NCBI GenBank assembly: GCA_003640385.1
Contig: RCAB01000023.1
Coordinates: 270,609 to 334,608, forward strand
DNA: 64,000 bases
Reading direction: 5' to 3'
Source of the DNA: Setaria digitata
Lineage: Eukaryota; Nematoda; Chromadorea; Rhabditida; Setariidae
Below, piece by piece: positions 39,401-50,564 of this stretch. Within the stretch, counting starts at the first letter, position 1. Every line of letters begins with the position of its first letter. The notes beneath the pieces were generated by a model. That model did not search any database and was not told where the DNA came from. It saw only the letters and a list, made by a program, of their open reading frames with translations. A program made the translations under genes and the position numbers.

Positions 39401-42234
39401 GAGAAATAGTAGCAGTATGGTCTTGAAAATAACCCACATTGTCATGCATAAATTATATTGTTTTTGCATAGGCTTCGTGGGAAAGATTTGTTGAGTGTTT
39501 CTCATTTATACCTTGTTTAGTCTAATGGTTCTTGCAGGAAAATTAGTGAATTAATTTTATTAGTGAAAATAATCGAAAAGTTTAGAAAGGAATTTTCCAA
39601 GTGCCTGGATATTTAGGAATAAGCTTGATGAGTACATTAAGGCAAAGAGTACATTTTCTTGCTAACTTCCACAAATAAGCCAAGAAACGTTTCATTGAAA
39701 AGCCTAGCATTCCATATCGAAAGAGACTATAATAAGTGCACTATTCTAATCAATCTGTAGGTATACTAAAAAGCAAAAAAAGCATTTTGTATTGGAGAAA
39801 TTAACATTTACTACAAAAAAATTTCCAAACTACGACGCAAAGTAATGGCCACAAATTCAATTTCTACTGATAATAAATGAAGTGGATCAATTAAAGTTTC
39901 CAGTTATAATTTAAGTAACTGCTGATAAATGAGACTGATATAAGTAGGCATCTCATCATTCTCTAACCACATTGTTCAGAGATTTGGCAGCTGTTATATG
40001 GCACTTTGACCTTGGCATAGATTCAGAGTGGAATTACAGTCACCAAAACCAATAAAATTTGTGAATTAAACCAATCAAAAAGTTCTGGGAAATAGGAAAA
40101 GTTAAAAGTGCGAATTGGAATTTTTCACTTTTTAACCTTCTGAAAGCGAAAATCAGAAGTATTTTCCATACATGGTGCTTGAAAGTTGAATACTAGTGGT
40201 GGAAGGAAAGTTGAATATGAATGATTGACGAAAGGAAACATCAAAATGAGGAAAAGCTTATTATTACACAAAAAGAAAAATATGCACTGATATGAAACCA
40301 AATTTTATTTCTGAAAATTAACTCAGTGGAAGATGCAAGCCTGAAAGTTGCAACAGATGAAAATGGATATTACTTCCTGGCTCTGGCTCTCTCTTCATAC
40401 ATTTTAAGGCTTACTCATATTTCGGCCCTTCATTTCATTTGCTTTTCATATTGATTATCAAAGATAAGCAAGAAATAGAAGGAAACATCAAAAAAGATGA
40501 CATATATGTGCTGAAGAATGTTTCGCTATAAAAATAAACGTTACCTGTCCGTCAGCAGACACAGCAGTACCGTCTAAGGCACTATGAATTAATTCACTTA
40601 TAAATATATGTATTTCTGAATTAATCATTCGTACAAATGATTCATCGTTCATGTGAAGTGATAAGGAAACGAGACACGTGTACGTGTAACGTGGAGCAGG
40701 TTATCAATGTTAGAATTCCATGCATTTTTATCTGAGAAATTGACAGCAAAGAACTAATCTGTAAGAGGGATCGGTGTGATTGTATGGTAAATTCAGCTAC
40801 AGCATAAAATGGAAAATTTACGCAGAGTAATTAGTGTAAATCAATGGCAATTTACTGTTCATACGATGCCAAAGGTCACGAAGTCACCTACTGTTCATTT
40901 TGTCATCTTATTGCGCAAGGCCTGGTTTAGTATTCTCATATATTAAATGAGAAAAAAGCGTTCGAGTTTGGGAGTATGCCAAGAGAATAAGAGGTAAGTT
41001 GGATGGTTGTAGAAAAATCAACAAATTAAAGTATCGACGTATTCCTTCGGGTTGAATCGTTTGTTTGATTGAGTGGTTGCGACGCGGAGGGTTTCTCTCT
41101 CTGATGTCCTCTGCTGTCTCCTTCTCTTGTCACCTATCACCTATTTGTAAAATTGTATCAACAAGCGTAAGATGAAACAATGAACATCAACGTTTGTTGT
41201 TTGCTTCTGAATTACGTGAAGGTCACATCTGAAGGTAGTGAATCTACGTGAAATAAGGCAATCTTAATACTTAGACTTCAAGGAATTTCCTTTTCAGTAT
41301 TTAGTTGTGATCAGTGTGTTTTTGCGAACTTTAGGTGTCATATTGTGAATTGAAAATTTATATCTATTCTGAAGTAAATTTTCGAACGAATCCAATCATT
41401 TGAACTGAAATTTTAAAAAGCCGATGTTATTCACATTCACTAGCAGTATGTCTTGCTTTCTGCAATGCCAGTATTTGCAAGTAGAATGAATAACGACTAA
41501 TGCGTTCTTTTCTTCACCTAAAAGCTTAACTTCCATATCTAAGAGGCAATTGTATCACTCGTCTTCTCTTAAAGCACTGCTGTTTGGATGTCCTCAGCTT
41601 CAGATTCTCACTAATTAATCCCTTCAGTCCTAAAAATTCGTTTGTAGAATGCCTGCAGTATTTAGAAATGCAAAAATGATACGAGGCAGTGGGAGAAGTC
41701 TGAAAATGTGAAGAATGTGATGAAGGATAAGCGCTTCATGTATTAATTAACATGATAATAAAAACTATGAAGATGAAAAAAAAAAAAAAAAAAACGCGGA
41801 AATCAGAATTCGCCGGATTACCTCGCCACTGAAACTGAATCAGCCTTCTGAATCTAATATTTCAGAAACCTTTGCTACTCCTCTATTATGACCTGTTACA
41901 AACAACGGTAAAGTTTAAATTTTGTTGTTCAGTGCAGAGAAATTGAGCCTGGTAAAGCAGGAATTATTCCTTCCTTTTTTTCTCCAACCAGTAATTAAAA
42001 TTGATTTGTAGTGTCTGCAATCGCTACAAGAGAGAAACCTCTCTTCAAACCTAAACTTAAGCTAGAATTTTCAAACAGACAATAGTTCTGATTTCAGTGC
42101 CTCATCCATTCCATATATCGGTAGTCGGAGTGACCAGATTTTTATTTCGATTTATAAAAGGTAATTAAAGTAGAACACTCCATAAATTATTTGAAAAAGT
42201 GAAATTCCAATTCAACTAGTTGCAGCTATTGAAA
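33479..42234. other. Long gene-poor interval upstream of calsyntenin
   Basis: Nearly 9 kb with no frame I can support. It includes a short CT microsatellite (35093-35113), a GATAAT/ATG-rich simple stretch (about 35430-35480) and several A or T runs. Open frames at 34278-34559, 34490-34741 and 36581-36844 lack domains and splice partners. The calsyntenin promoter must lie at the left end. Confidence 0.6.
35093..35113. repeat. CT dinucleotide microsatellite
   Basis: An uninterrupted run of about nine CT units followed by CCCTC, in intergenic DNA. Confidence 0.9.
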
Positions 42235-42298
42235 TTAAGAAGAGTTTATTAAAGGTGCTACCGTGGCGCTGCTAGCCCTATTGCTTTGGTGGGCTTTT

Positions 42299-42910
42299 TT
42301 AAGTGCAGCTCTTGTCATCTTCATTATTGTACTGCTCTTTCCTGCCGAAATTGCGATAATTAAGTTTGCTAATTCCTTCGTTCTTTCCATTAAGACGGTT
42401 ACTGAGCTTGCAATCGCAGAAGAAATAGCCACTGTTTGGCTCTTGGTAAACATTTGGCCGAATGGACCGGCCATGACTGCTCCACCAACGTGGCTCGTTA
42501 TTGTTACTCCATTCGCTCCAGCTAGTACCATTGTTCTCCGTCTGGGCCCAATCGGAGTTTCTGTTTCTGCTCCACTGGGAATTATTATTGCTATTCCATC
42601 TGTCCCAGCCACGGTTGTTATTTTGCATCCAGCGGTGCCAACCTGGATTATTGCTACTGTCTCCATGGTCCCAGCTACTACTGTTGCTATCCCAAACATA
42701 CCGACTAATCCTGTTCCAATCATGTTTTGCCCAGTTATTATCGCTATCCCACCAATCATCATTTAGGTATCGCAGATGGTTGTTGCTTCCACATTTCCAC
42801 AGTTGGTTGTTACACATCCGTAATGATCTACCATTATTATCACTGATAATTATTTTCTTGTAGCTGTTAAGTTTACTTGACTTCACGTTGTCATTGTAAT
42901 CACTCCACAT
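42299..42910 (-). CDS. Trp/Asn/Ser-rich repeat frame, unrecognised (possible orphan gene or pseudogene)
   Basis: A 203-codon frame, unusually long for this DNA. I recognise no family. Residues 80-143 are a degenerate 11-residue repeat with Trp at positions 80, 91, 102, 113, then 121, 131 and 142, and a second Trp three residues later in several units (WHRWMQNNNRG, WDRWNSNNNSQ, WSEWSNNNEPR). The C-terminal 60 residues are less repetitive and end DDKSCT. The same frame stays open upstream to about 43008, encoding KVVINLRAYRSKGQNQLQ after an acceptor-like TATTCCAG, but is broken by one TAG at 42929-42931. An alternative acceptor TTATTAG|CAG sits exactly at that stop, so the TAG may be the end of an intron. 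No 5' exon or signal peptide was found. Two other long frames (42235-42762 minus and 42263-42766 plus) overlap, and I judge them by-products of the repeat composition. Confidence 0.35.
   Translation of the reverse strand: MWSDYNDNVKSSKLNSYKKIIISDNNGRSLRMCNNQLWKCGSNNHLRYLNDDWWDSDNNWAKHDWNRISRYVWDSNSSSWDHGDSSNNPGWHRWMQNNNRGWDRWNSNNNSQWSRNRNSDWAQTENNGTSWSEWSNNNEPRWWSSHGRSIRPNVYQEPNSGYFFCDCKLSNRLNGKNEGISKLNYRNFGRKEQYNNEDDKSCT
42488..42673 (-). repeat. Degenerate 33-bp tandem repeat encoding Trp/Asn-rich 11-mers
   Basis: Read on the minus strand, TGG codons recur every 33 bases for four successive units and then at 24, 30 and 33 bases. AAT/AAC/AGC-rich sequence lies between them. Base composition is visibly less AT-rich than the flanks. 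The units are diverged (no two identical), so this is an old repeat rather than a fresh minisatellite expansion. Confidence 0.7.
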
Positions 42911-43008
42911 TATCTGATTATCATACTGCTAATAATTAGTTTGTGGTTGCAATTGATTTTGTCCTTTTGAACGATATGCACGCAGATTAATTACAACTTT
43001 ACCCTGGA

Positions 43009-44317
43009 ATACAGATGATTCATTAATTAGCAAAAAGAATTAATTCATTTGAGCTATCAAAAGAAATTTGGTTGCTTGCTTTCCATCGTCTTCTTTAGCC
43101 AGTTCGATTGCACAAATTATCGGTAGCACTCCAAAATGTCGTTTTAAAATTTCTCTGCAAAAGAAATTTGATGAGAAGCATATAGAAATTTGAACTATTT
43201 TGTATCTTTTTGGTTCGAAATTCCGAGAAACTTTGAAAAATAGCCATTAAACTCATATGGTGTTTTTTCTTAAGCAAACTGAAAACTTACAAAATCAAAC
43301 AAAACATGCGTGAAGGTTGCATCTTCAGCTGAAAGAAATTTTGTTTAAATAATGCATGAAATGTGATAGAAAGATAACCATCTAAACTATTTATTTTGAA
43401 TAATATCTCAGAAACTTCAGCTAATCCTTCACTGGATGTTATTTGATATGTTTGAAATACTTCTAAACTGTTGGGTAGGAGGGAGTAGAAGAAGGAACTA
43501 GGAAGTAATAAGTGAATCTTGAATACACTGTACTCTTTCCGGAAAGGAGCGCTTACGAAACCATTAAAAAAACTAAACCACTGGAGATAAATGCTGTAGA
43601 TTATAAAATACATTTTCAGGAACAAATGAGCTGAACTGTTATATGTCGACAGATGTATCTTCCGATGACCGCACGGAGAATCACAGCTTCGTGGTCACTT
43701 GTCCACATTATTTACCTGTCCAGGTTGTTCAGCTCTCGTGTTCCACTTGTCCAACGATGTGTTCTATTATTACGCTGCAAAATGCAAGCTGTGAAAACAT
43801 TCTACTGCTTCTGAATTAGTTGTTGTTCAAAAGGAGCGCAGTTTGTACGGTCATAAATTTTTGTAATATAAAGGACTGACTGCAAGAAGAAACATTTTTT
43901 ACAGCTGAATCATGAACTGAACAGAAAAGAAGATGTAATTGTGGCATATTTTAAGTGGAAATCATAGCAGTAATTAAAATTTGCTTTCGCAAAAGGATGC
44001 TTTTAATCTCAGTTCAGAGATGAAAACTTAGCTGTTCAGTATTACTTGCATAATGCAGTAAAACAAAAAATTTCTCTTATTACACGTTTTTTTTTTCTTT
44101 TTGAAAGTATTTTTAATTGCTTCAATTAATTAGAAATTCTTTAATTAATAACTCAACAGTACATCTCACCTTTAAAATATTCAACATTCATTTTAATTAC
44201 AAACATCGTAATACGTAAAGAGATAGACTAGTGTGAGGGTTTTTTTTAGCTATATCAGAAAATTTTTATAATTTGAAAAGTTTTTATAATTTTTTTATTC
44301 CTTCTGAACGGTCTTTC
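43009..44317. other. Spacer before the four-helix membrane protein gene
   Basis: No supported gene. A 112-codon minus-strand frame (43287-43625) is Phe/Leu/Ile-rich as expected from AT-rich noncoding DNA and lacks splice context. Confidence 0.55.
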
Positions 44318-45909
44318 ATGCAGAAGACGATAATTTTGCACATCGTTGCAGGTGTACTTGTCCTAGTGCTAGGTGTTGCCCAGGCAACAATCTATACTAG
44401 ACTGTTTTATTCAGAGAATTCCTCTTCTACTGCATCATTTAAGAGTAAAATGATTCATTCAAATGTGGTAAGTACCTAAGGAGAAATCCAAATTTCTTTT
44501 CAATTCGTTTTTTCGTGCGAAAAGAATTCTCTAATAGGAGAAGCAAAACAGCCTGAAGAGATCAGTCCTAGGCTCCGTGCCCCCAAGTACTATTTTTTTG
44601 ATTACTCTTCCCCTCTATGGTGACAGAATTCTTACTGTGGACTAAAATATTTCAATTTTCGATTTTTTTTTTTCGTTTGTAATTCCCAATAACCTAAAAA
44701 AAATATTTTCTTCAGCGATCGTCCCTTTCACTACAAGTTATTTTATACTTCAATCGTCCAATATCATTCATCTTCGTTACGTTACTTTTATTTCTATACT
44801 TCTTCAAAGGTAAGTCTTGTTTTAGGTCTACTCTACTAACAAATGCTTAATATTTTAAGATTAATTAAATGTGATGTGGAATGCATCATGTATTTCGTAC
44901 TTTGCTGTCCATTTTTCATTCCTCAATTTCTGATTAAATTTATTTAAAATCTACTTTTAGATTTCTTTCAAAGCAGTGACAAAGATTTTCCTTGTAAACC
45001 CTGTTCAGTATGTCTATTCTATTCAGAAAACTCTCTTTAACTTTTCAAATTCAAGCAATTATCGAAGGCAAACTTTGTTTGTCTGACTATTTCAAAATTA
45101 TCAGCAATTTTCACCTTCATAACTTCAAATTCATTTCATAATTTCATTTTCATCTGCGCAAGAATTATTTCAAATGATATACAAATGCTTGTAATAGAAA
45201 CGTAACTTCAGTATCGCTGCTGCCATATGCTACGGGTACCAAAATTTGCGAGCTACTGCTTATTGTTCTTTTTATTCCAAATGAAACGATGCGTTTATAT
45301 TGGGGTGACATTTCCTTCTTAATTTTTTTTTTTCACAGCCAAAGTTTATTGGAATAATAAATAATAATAAAAACAAAAATAAGAAGATGATTATCCGCTT
45401 TCTAAGAGTTTCTCGAGAAGCAAAGAAAAATTCGCGATATTGCAGTAGGCTTTTTGCGCTAAATAGATATCGCGAATGAATTACTACAGAACTATATTAT
45501 ATTTAGTTGCAATTTTTATACTGAGTGGATTGGAAATATTTTATTTTTATTAAGAATTCATGGAAATATTGTCATGAATTCTGCTAAAATTTTGCAGTCC
45601 AATTTCATTTCACTTTCTGTAAACTGCTAACTGCATAATAAGTGATGGAACTACTTTAATTTTATTTCAAATTTGCTTCTAGCACGCAAAGGTAACCTTA
45701 CTGAAACCAGTGGCTACTTGTCATTTGCACTTCTTCTCAATGCACTTACTTTGATGCTTTGTGCTTACTGGGCTATATTTCAAAATTATGTTCTATTCCT
45801 CGAATTTATCGTTGTTTCGGTAGAAGCCTTCTTCGTAATCATCGAAACGATACTCGAAATTTTCACCATTGCTAATTTCTCGAGGTATCTGCCTGTCAAT
45901 AAACTATGA
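44318..45909 (+). CDS. Four-transmembrane small membrane protein, unrecognised
   Basis: Three exons: 44318-44467, 44716-44809 and 45683-45909, 471 bases and 156 residues. Donors are GTG|GTAAGT and AAAG|GTAAGT, acceptors TTCTTCAG and GCTTCTAG, and the phases close. Four hydrophobic segments are evident: one near the N-terminus (ILHIVAGVLVLVLGVAQATIY), then VILYFNRPISFIFVTLLLF, SFALLLNALTLMLCAYWAIF and FIVVSVEAFFVIIETILEIF. Between helices 1 and 2 lies a Ser-rich loop with a possible N-glycosylation site (NSSS), and after helix 2 a basic KARKGN loop with a second NLT site. The layout resembles small tetraspan proteins (claudin- or CASP-like size), but I see no W-GLW-C-C signature and cannot assign a family. 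An upstream in-frame Met at 44273 would add 15 residues. It shares strand with the channel gene 1.8 kb downstream. Confidence 0.7.
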
Positions 45910-47738
45910 AAAAATATTTAGTTTTATTGGCTTTTTTTTTTGCTCCACTGAGTGATAGGAGAGAATTCTTTCCGTTCTCGAAATTCCATTTAAAATATAT
46001 ACAGATATTAGTTCTTTAAGAAATGATTCTGTACGAGAGTCAGAGTCTCATTTTGACGATGGCTAACCATTCAGTATAACAAGAGAAATGAAAGAGAAAT
46101 CTGTGCAGTTTACTGCTAATTAATTATAGACTGTTGAAGTTGCTAATTAAGAGTATTTCTCAAGGCTTCTGAAGGCTTCTGATTTCATTTTGAGAAATTT
46201 TTTCAACAAGAGTTCTTTATTTCAAGCTATCATCTACAGTAGTATCAATTGTGATTTTTGCTGTAATTTTGTCTCAAAAAGAAAATATTTTCAGATTTAC
46301 CAGCATTTGATGGAGTAAAAATTGCAGAACGTTGGAAAGTTGAAGTTTCAAATTTCCGGGAAAACTTACGATGGAAATGAAACTGCTGTTTTTAACTTTG
46401 ACAAATTGTGTCAAGAAGTAAAATGACTTCCGAAAATTTCAGTAGGTTGAACAAAGTTTCGCAATTATCTCTCTGTGATCTGTTCAATTCCATTTGTTCT
46501 GAATAAACTTTAGATCCAGATTAATGCATGAAACAAATGTGTTTTCTTGACTCAACAAAAATAGACTAACACTTTTATGGTCTTTAGATATTAAAAAATT
46601 CATTACTTTGTACATATAGACACAAACTGGACAAGTTTTTTCTAGACTGAATCTCAGTTAAGTACGAAAAAAGCTAACGAAATTTACTGTCGTAATGATA
46701 ATCATTTTTTTTTTTTTTTTTTTTTAGCATCTCTAATACAGTACTACAGTAACCATACTATGTTGTCTTTTTCGCTGAAGAAAGAAAGTTAGTGAGGTTG
46801 TAACGATGAACGAAGAGATATTTGATATGTTCAATAAAAATATTTCCCATTCATAAATATATTTCAAGGCAAGATGTCACATAAATTTTCACTGAAAAGT
46901 TTTTAGTTCCAGATTTCTTTAAAAAATCAATTTTATAGAAGCTTAAAATACTCTGAATTTAGAATGCACTGAATATTTTGCAGATATGCGCAAATGTATT
47001 TTTCTTGGTACCTTATAAAATTATTAATGAAATATCTTAATTTCAAATTGGATTTCTTCCTCAAATAAAAATCAATTACTTTTTATAGGACAATAAAACT
47101 GGTTTCTATATCATCCGTATTGAATTGTGTTTTTAAATGAAAACCTTTTAAAAAACTGAAATCAAAATCTTGTCTTTGTAAGACTAACTGTAAGTTACGA
47201 CCTCGTGACATATGAAAGACACTAAAATGCATTTAACTTATTGGCATTTCTATTTTCTTCGTAGCCTTGGAGAGATAATGTTGTGATAATTAAAGTGTAA
47301 AATTGTGGTGGTAATTAGAATGAGCGCAATGTATACTTGAGAGGCAGTTGCAAGAAGCTCATTATTTACCGTATTTTTTGGGTTTCTAAGATTTGAATTC
47401 GTTTGTTTACCTGCGAAAGGTAAAAAAGTAAGTCATGATTCGTTTCTATGAAATCAGGTTTTCCAGAGCAATTCTGCCATTAGCATTGAAAATGCCNGTG
47501 ATTTCGTTTCGTTTCTATGAAATCAGGTTTTCCAGAGCAATTCTGCCATTAGCATTGAAAATGCCTCTCACTCCGAGATAATTGTGAAGTATGACAACCA
47601 GCCTCTTCCTGATTTATCTTCCTCCTACCTACAGGCCATTTTTCTACAGTTTTTGTTATTTTCATCCACTGTTGAATTCTGCTTCATGTTATTTTCAGGC
47701 GATATCAAACATGACTGATAGAAGATTTTGCTAATGAA
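45910..47738. other. Spacer between the four-helix protein and the channel gene
   Basis: AT-rich, with a T-run near 46707-46725 and no supported gene. The right part contains a duplicated segment flanking the N at 47497. Confidence 0.55.
47440..47565. repeat. Duplicated segment around a single N (likely assembly artefact)
   Basis: A 57-base sequence starting TCGTTTCTATGAAATCAGG occurs at 47440-47496 and again at 47509-47565, separated by the N at 47497 and a short partial repeat of TTTCG. It is noncoding. Confidence 0.85.
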
Positions 47739-50564
47739 ATGGGTTCTGTCTACCTTATCGTATTTGTTCTACTGAGAGCTGCTTGCGGGTAAGGGTAAAA
47801 GGAAAAAAATTTGAAAGTAATGGTACAATAGTAATTTTTACTACCATTTAAGTATTGTTTCAATTTTACAATGCTATAAAATTGAGAAGAAAGCAAAGTG
47901 AAACCACGAACAGCTTCTTGCTAAAATGTTTTATTTAAAAAAATTGAAAACTTGAAGTTAAAACTAAAGGACTTGCTTTTAAACTCCATAATTGGTGAAA
48001 AGGATATAATGAGATTTCATGTCATTAGACGCAATATTCATTTCAAAATTGATAGGCTAACGATGGAAGAACATGGAGAACTGGCTCGGAAGCAAAAGTA
48101 TTACTATGCGTCGGTAAGGCCACAGGAACGAAACAATCGTGTCACCAGTACTAATGGAACATTTTTTGCTCTTAATTCCGATCTTAAGATCATTTCAACT
48201 AGACCTCATCATGTAACACTTCTCTTTTTTCAAATTTCAAAACCATTGAGCAGCAAAAGCGTGAACTAGAACTAGACTGACGTGAAACTGTCCAAGCTGT
48301 TATCAGAAAGTTTTGGGATGTAATTATTAGCTTGCATCTTTGCGATTTCTAGCTTAAAATAATTTCCTATAGCAAATTATTGAAAATTAAAGTGAAATAT
48401 TCTTATAGTAGAGGACGAATAACGACAGTGAAAGAGGAGATCAATTAGAAATTAGAAAAAAATAAAATAAAAATTATCATTTTTAAATTCTTGCTTTTCA
48501 CAGGACAAAGTTCATATGGAAATAATATTCGGCGTTACATTTACTGATGAGAGGCTCATCATTCGTAAACTAAAAAATCGTTTCCGGATGCCACCGGAAT
48601 TTCAACCATGGCTTCCAGATGTCACAACACGTCCGGATATTCCGGTTAATGTTGCTGTCTATTTGAATCCATTGATTGGTACTGTGGACGCTTTTTACCA
48701 GTTCGTAATTTTGCAATTAAAATGTGAACAAGTGAAAGAGACGGAATAACTCGTTTATTGGTATTTTTTTGGAATCAGATAATGGAAATTGAAGGCCAGT
48801 GTGCTCGTTTGTCTGGTTGTAGCATCGTTTTCCTCACTGCATAAGATCATTCACCTGCTAAATTTCAATCAATCGAAATCGATTTTCGAATGATATTTGG
48901 GAAAAGGATCATCATGTTGCAACAAATTTGCTATTAAAATCTCTCTCGAATTTCAGCAAAAATACTTCAGATACTCCGTGGAACTTCTTTGCTCATCTGA
49001 GATTTGGCAACATCCTTTCAAACTGTTCAAGTGCGAGATTGCTATACTGAATGTTGGAGGTGCTCATTTGATTGTCATATGTAGTTGACAGTAACGGATT
49101 CATATCGCTTAAAAAGTACAGCAACCGAGTTGACAATAAACTTTTAATCCTTCTCCATTTCCACTTATCGAGTATTTTTAAACTTTCAACTCTTTAGATG
49201 AGCGTATTTTCCTACGGAATATCCAGGATCTACGTAGTGCCGAGGAAATGTCGGAAGTTTCAGTGGACATTGGTGAGTGCTTATCAATTCACTCATTTTT
49301 ACCTATCCAAAAACGAATTCTCCTTCTTGCACTTATAAAATTGACAATGTGCTAGTGAAATTGCCCCCTGCAAGTAAAAACTATCGTCTATATTCTGCTG
49401 TATATGATGGCCAACTGGATTTAATACAATGAAATTACTAGAACAGAAAAAGCTTTCTGAAGTGCCGAACGTTTCATGCCACTTCTCGTCTGTTTAGAAA
49501 CAATCGAAGAAATTAAGATTATTGCGAAATATTCTGAATTGTGGTTTTCATCAATGGCTGCTAACATACTGCCTTCTATGGTCATCTTTTCTGTTGTCAT
49601 TTTCGCTCAATACAGGCGCCGAAAAGTTCATATGCTAGTTACCATATCCGCTTTGGTCTCCATTATTTTCATGGTCATTTAATTGACTTGTTTTATGAAC
49701 AGTACCTGAATTTAGGAAATGTTTACAAAACTTTTGTTGAGACTAAAACAAAATGGAAATTTTGATAAGTACAAGATAAATCCTAACTAATCGTTGTAGA
49801 AGCTTCCTGTAGAGTCTTATCATTCAAAACTCTAAAGCTAAATAACTACTTCTGGGTTTATTTCTATCCAATTCAGCAAGAATAATTCAATTTACCCTCT
49901 ATTCAGCAATCAGCTCGCAGAATCGAAAACACTCTAACACTAGAAGATTTATGGCTTTCCGTTACTTTTCTGCACATCGTCTGCGTCTTACTGGTAGATT
50001 TGGCGATACCAACATATCGTATCCAGTACATCGATACCAGTAATGGTCTATTCACCAGTGTTATCCCAGCTACTAGCTCACTGCTTTTAACGAATTTTAT
50101 ATTAGAAAAAATTTATTCCTGAATTAAAAAAAAAAAAGGAATTTAAGCAAGTTTTTGCAATTTGCATATCATAGATTTGCATCAGTTACAGTAATTTTGG
50201 TAAACAGAATAACTATAAAGGCTTCTGTCATTTGCTTCTAACTTTTAGACAATAAAATACAGTTATTTTCACTTAAAAGCAATTCAAGGATGTTGAAAAA
50301 AAAAGTGGAATCGAAATCATTTCTTTGAGATCTCGTCTTACAGATGTGGATATCATGAAACGATTGCCCTTAACGAAGAGATTCACAGTTTCTGACGGTG
50401 CGCTTGCCAGGAACTGTCAAACAGAGCAGCAAATAACAATTGCAACATCAGGAAGACGGAAACAATTATCTTTAGCAATTATTACATGCTGTTATTTCAT
50501 TTTTGTCGTTTTTTATTTCACATTTGCACTTCATCTAATTCTCGATCGAAGAAACTTCTTATAG
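47739..50564 (+). CDS. Divergent Cys-loop ligand-gated ion channel subunit
   Basis: Proposed exons: 47739-47788 (signal peptide MGSVYLIVFVLLRAACG), about 48014-48113, 48504-48704, 48957-49059, 49198-49272, an optional 30-base exon 49356-49385, 49498-49673, 49907-50045 and 50344-50564, giving about 354-364 residues. The extracellular part has the family's Cys-loop: two cysteines separated by exactly 13 residues in CSSEIWQHPFKLFKC, with Pro-Phe in place. Upstream are the WLPD and VNVAVYLN blocks typical of the ligand-binding fold. Four membrane helices follow: MAANILPSMVIFSVVIFAQ, VHMLVTISALVSIIFM, LWLSVTFLHIVCVLLVDLAI and, after a short cytoplasmic loop, LAIITCCYFIFVVFYFTFAL near the C-terminus. 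The TM1-TM2 link reads YRRRKV rather than the PAR motif of typical anion channels, so selectivity is unclear. It is most like the orphan nematode lgc group. The second exon's acceptor is poor, so residues 17-50 are uncertain. Confidence 0.75.

Noticed and set aside
42263..42766. 167-codon plus-strand hydrophobic frame (looks like a multi-pass membrane protein)
   Set aside because: It is the reverse complement of the Trp/Asn repeat: TGG and AAT-type codons read backwards give Pro, Ile, Val and Ala. The regular 11-residue structure exists only in the minus-strand frame.
43287..43625. 112-codon minus frame
   Set aside because: It is Phe/Ile/Leu/Ser-rich as random AT-rich DNA gives, with no splice support and no domain.
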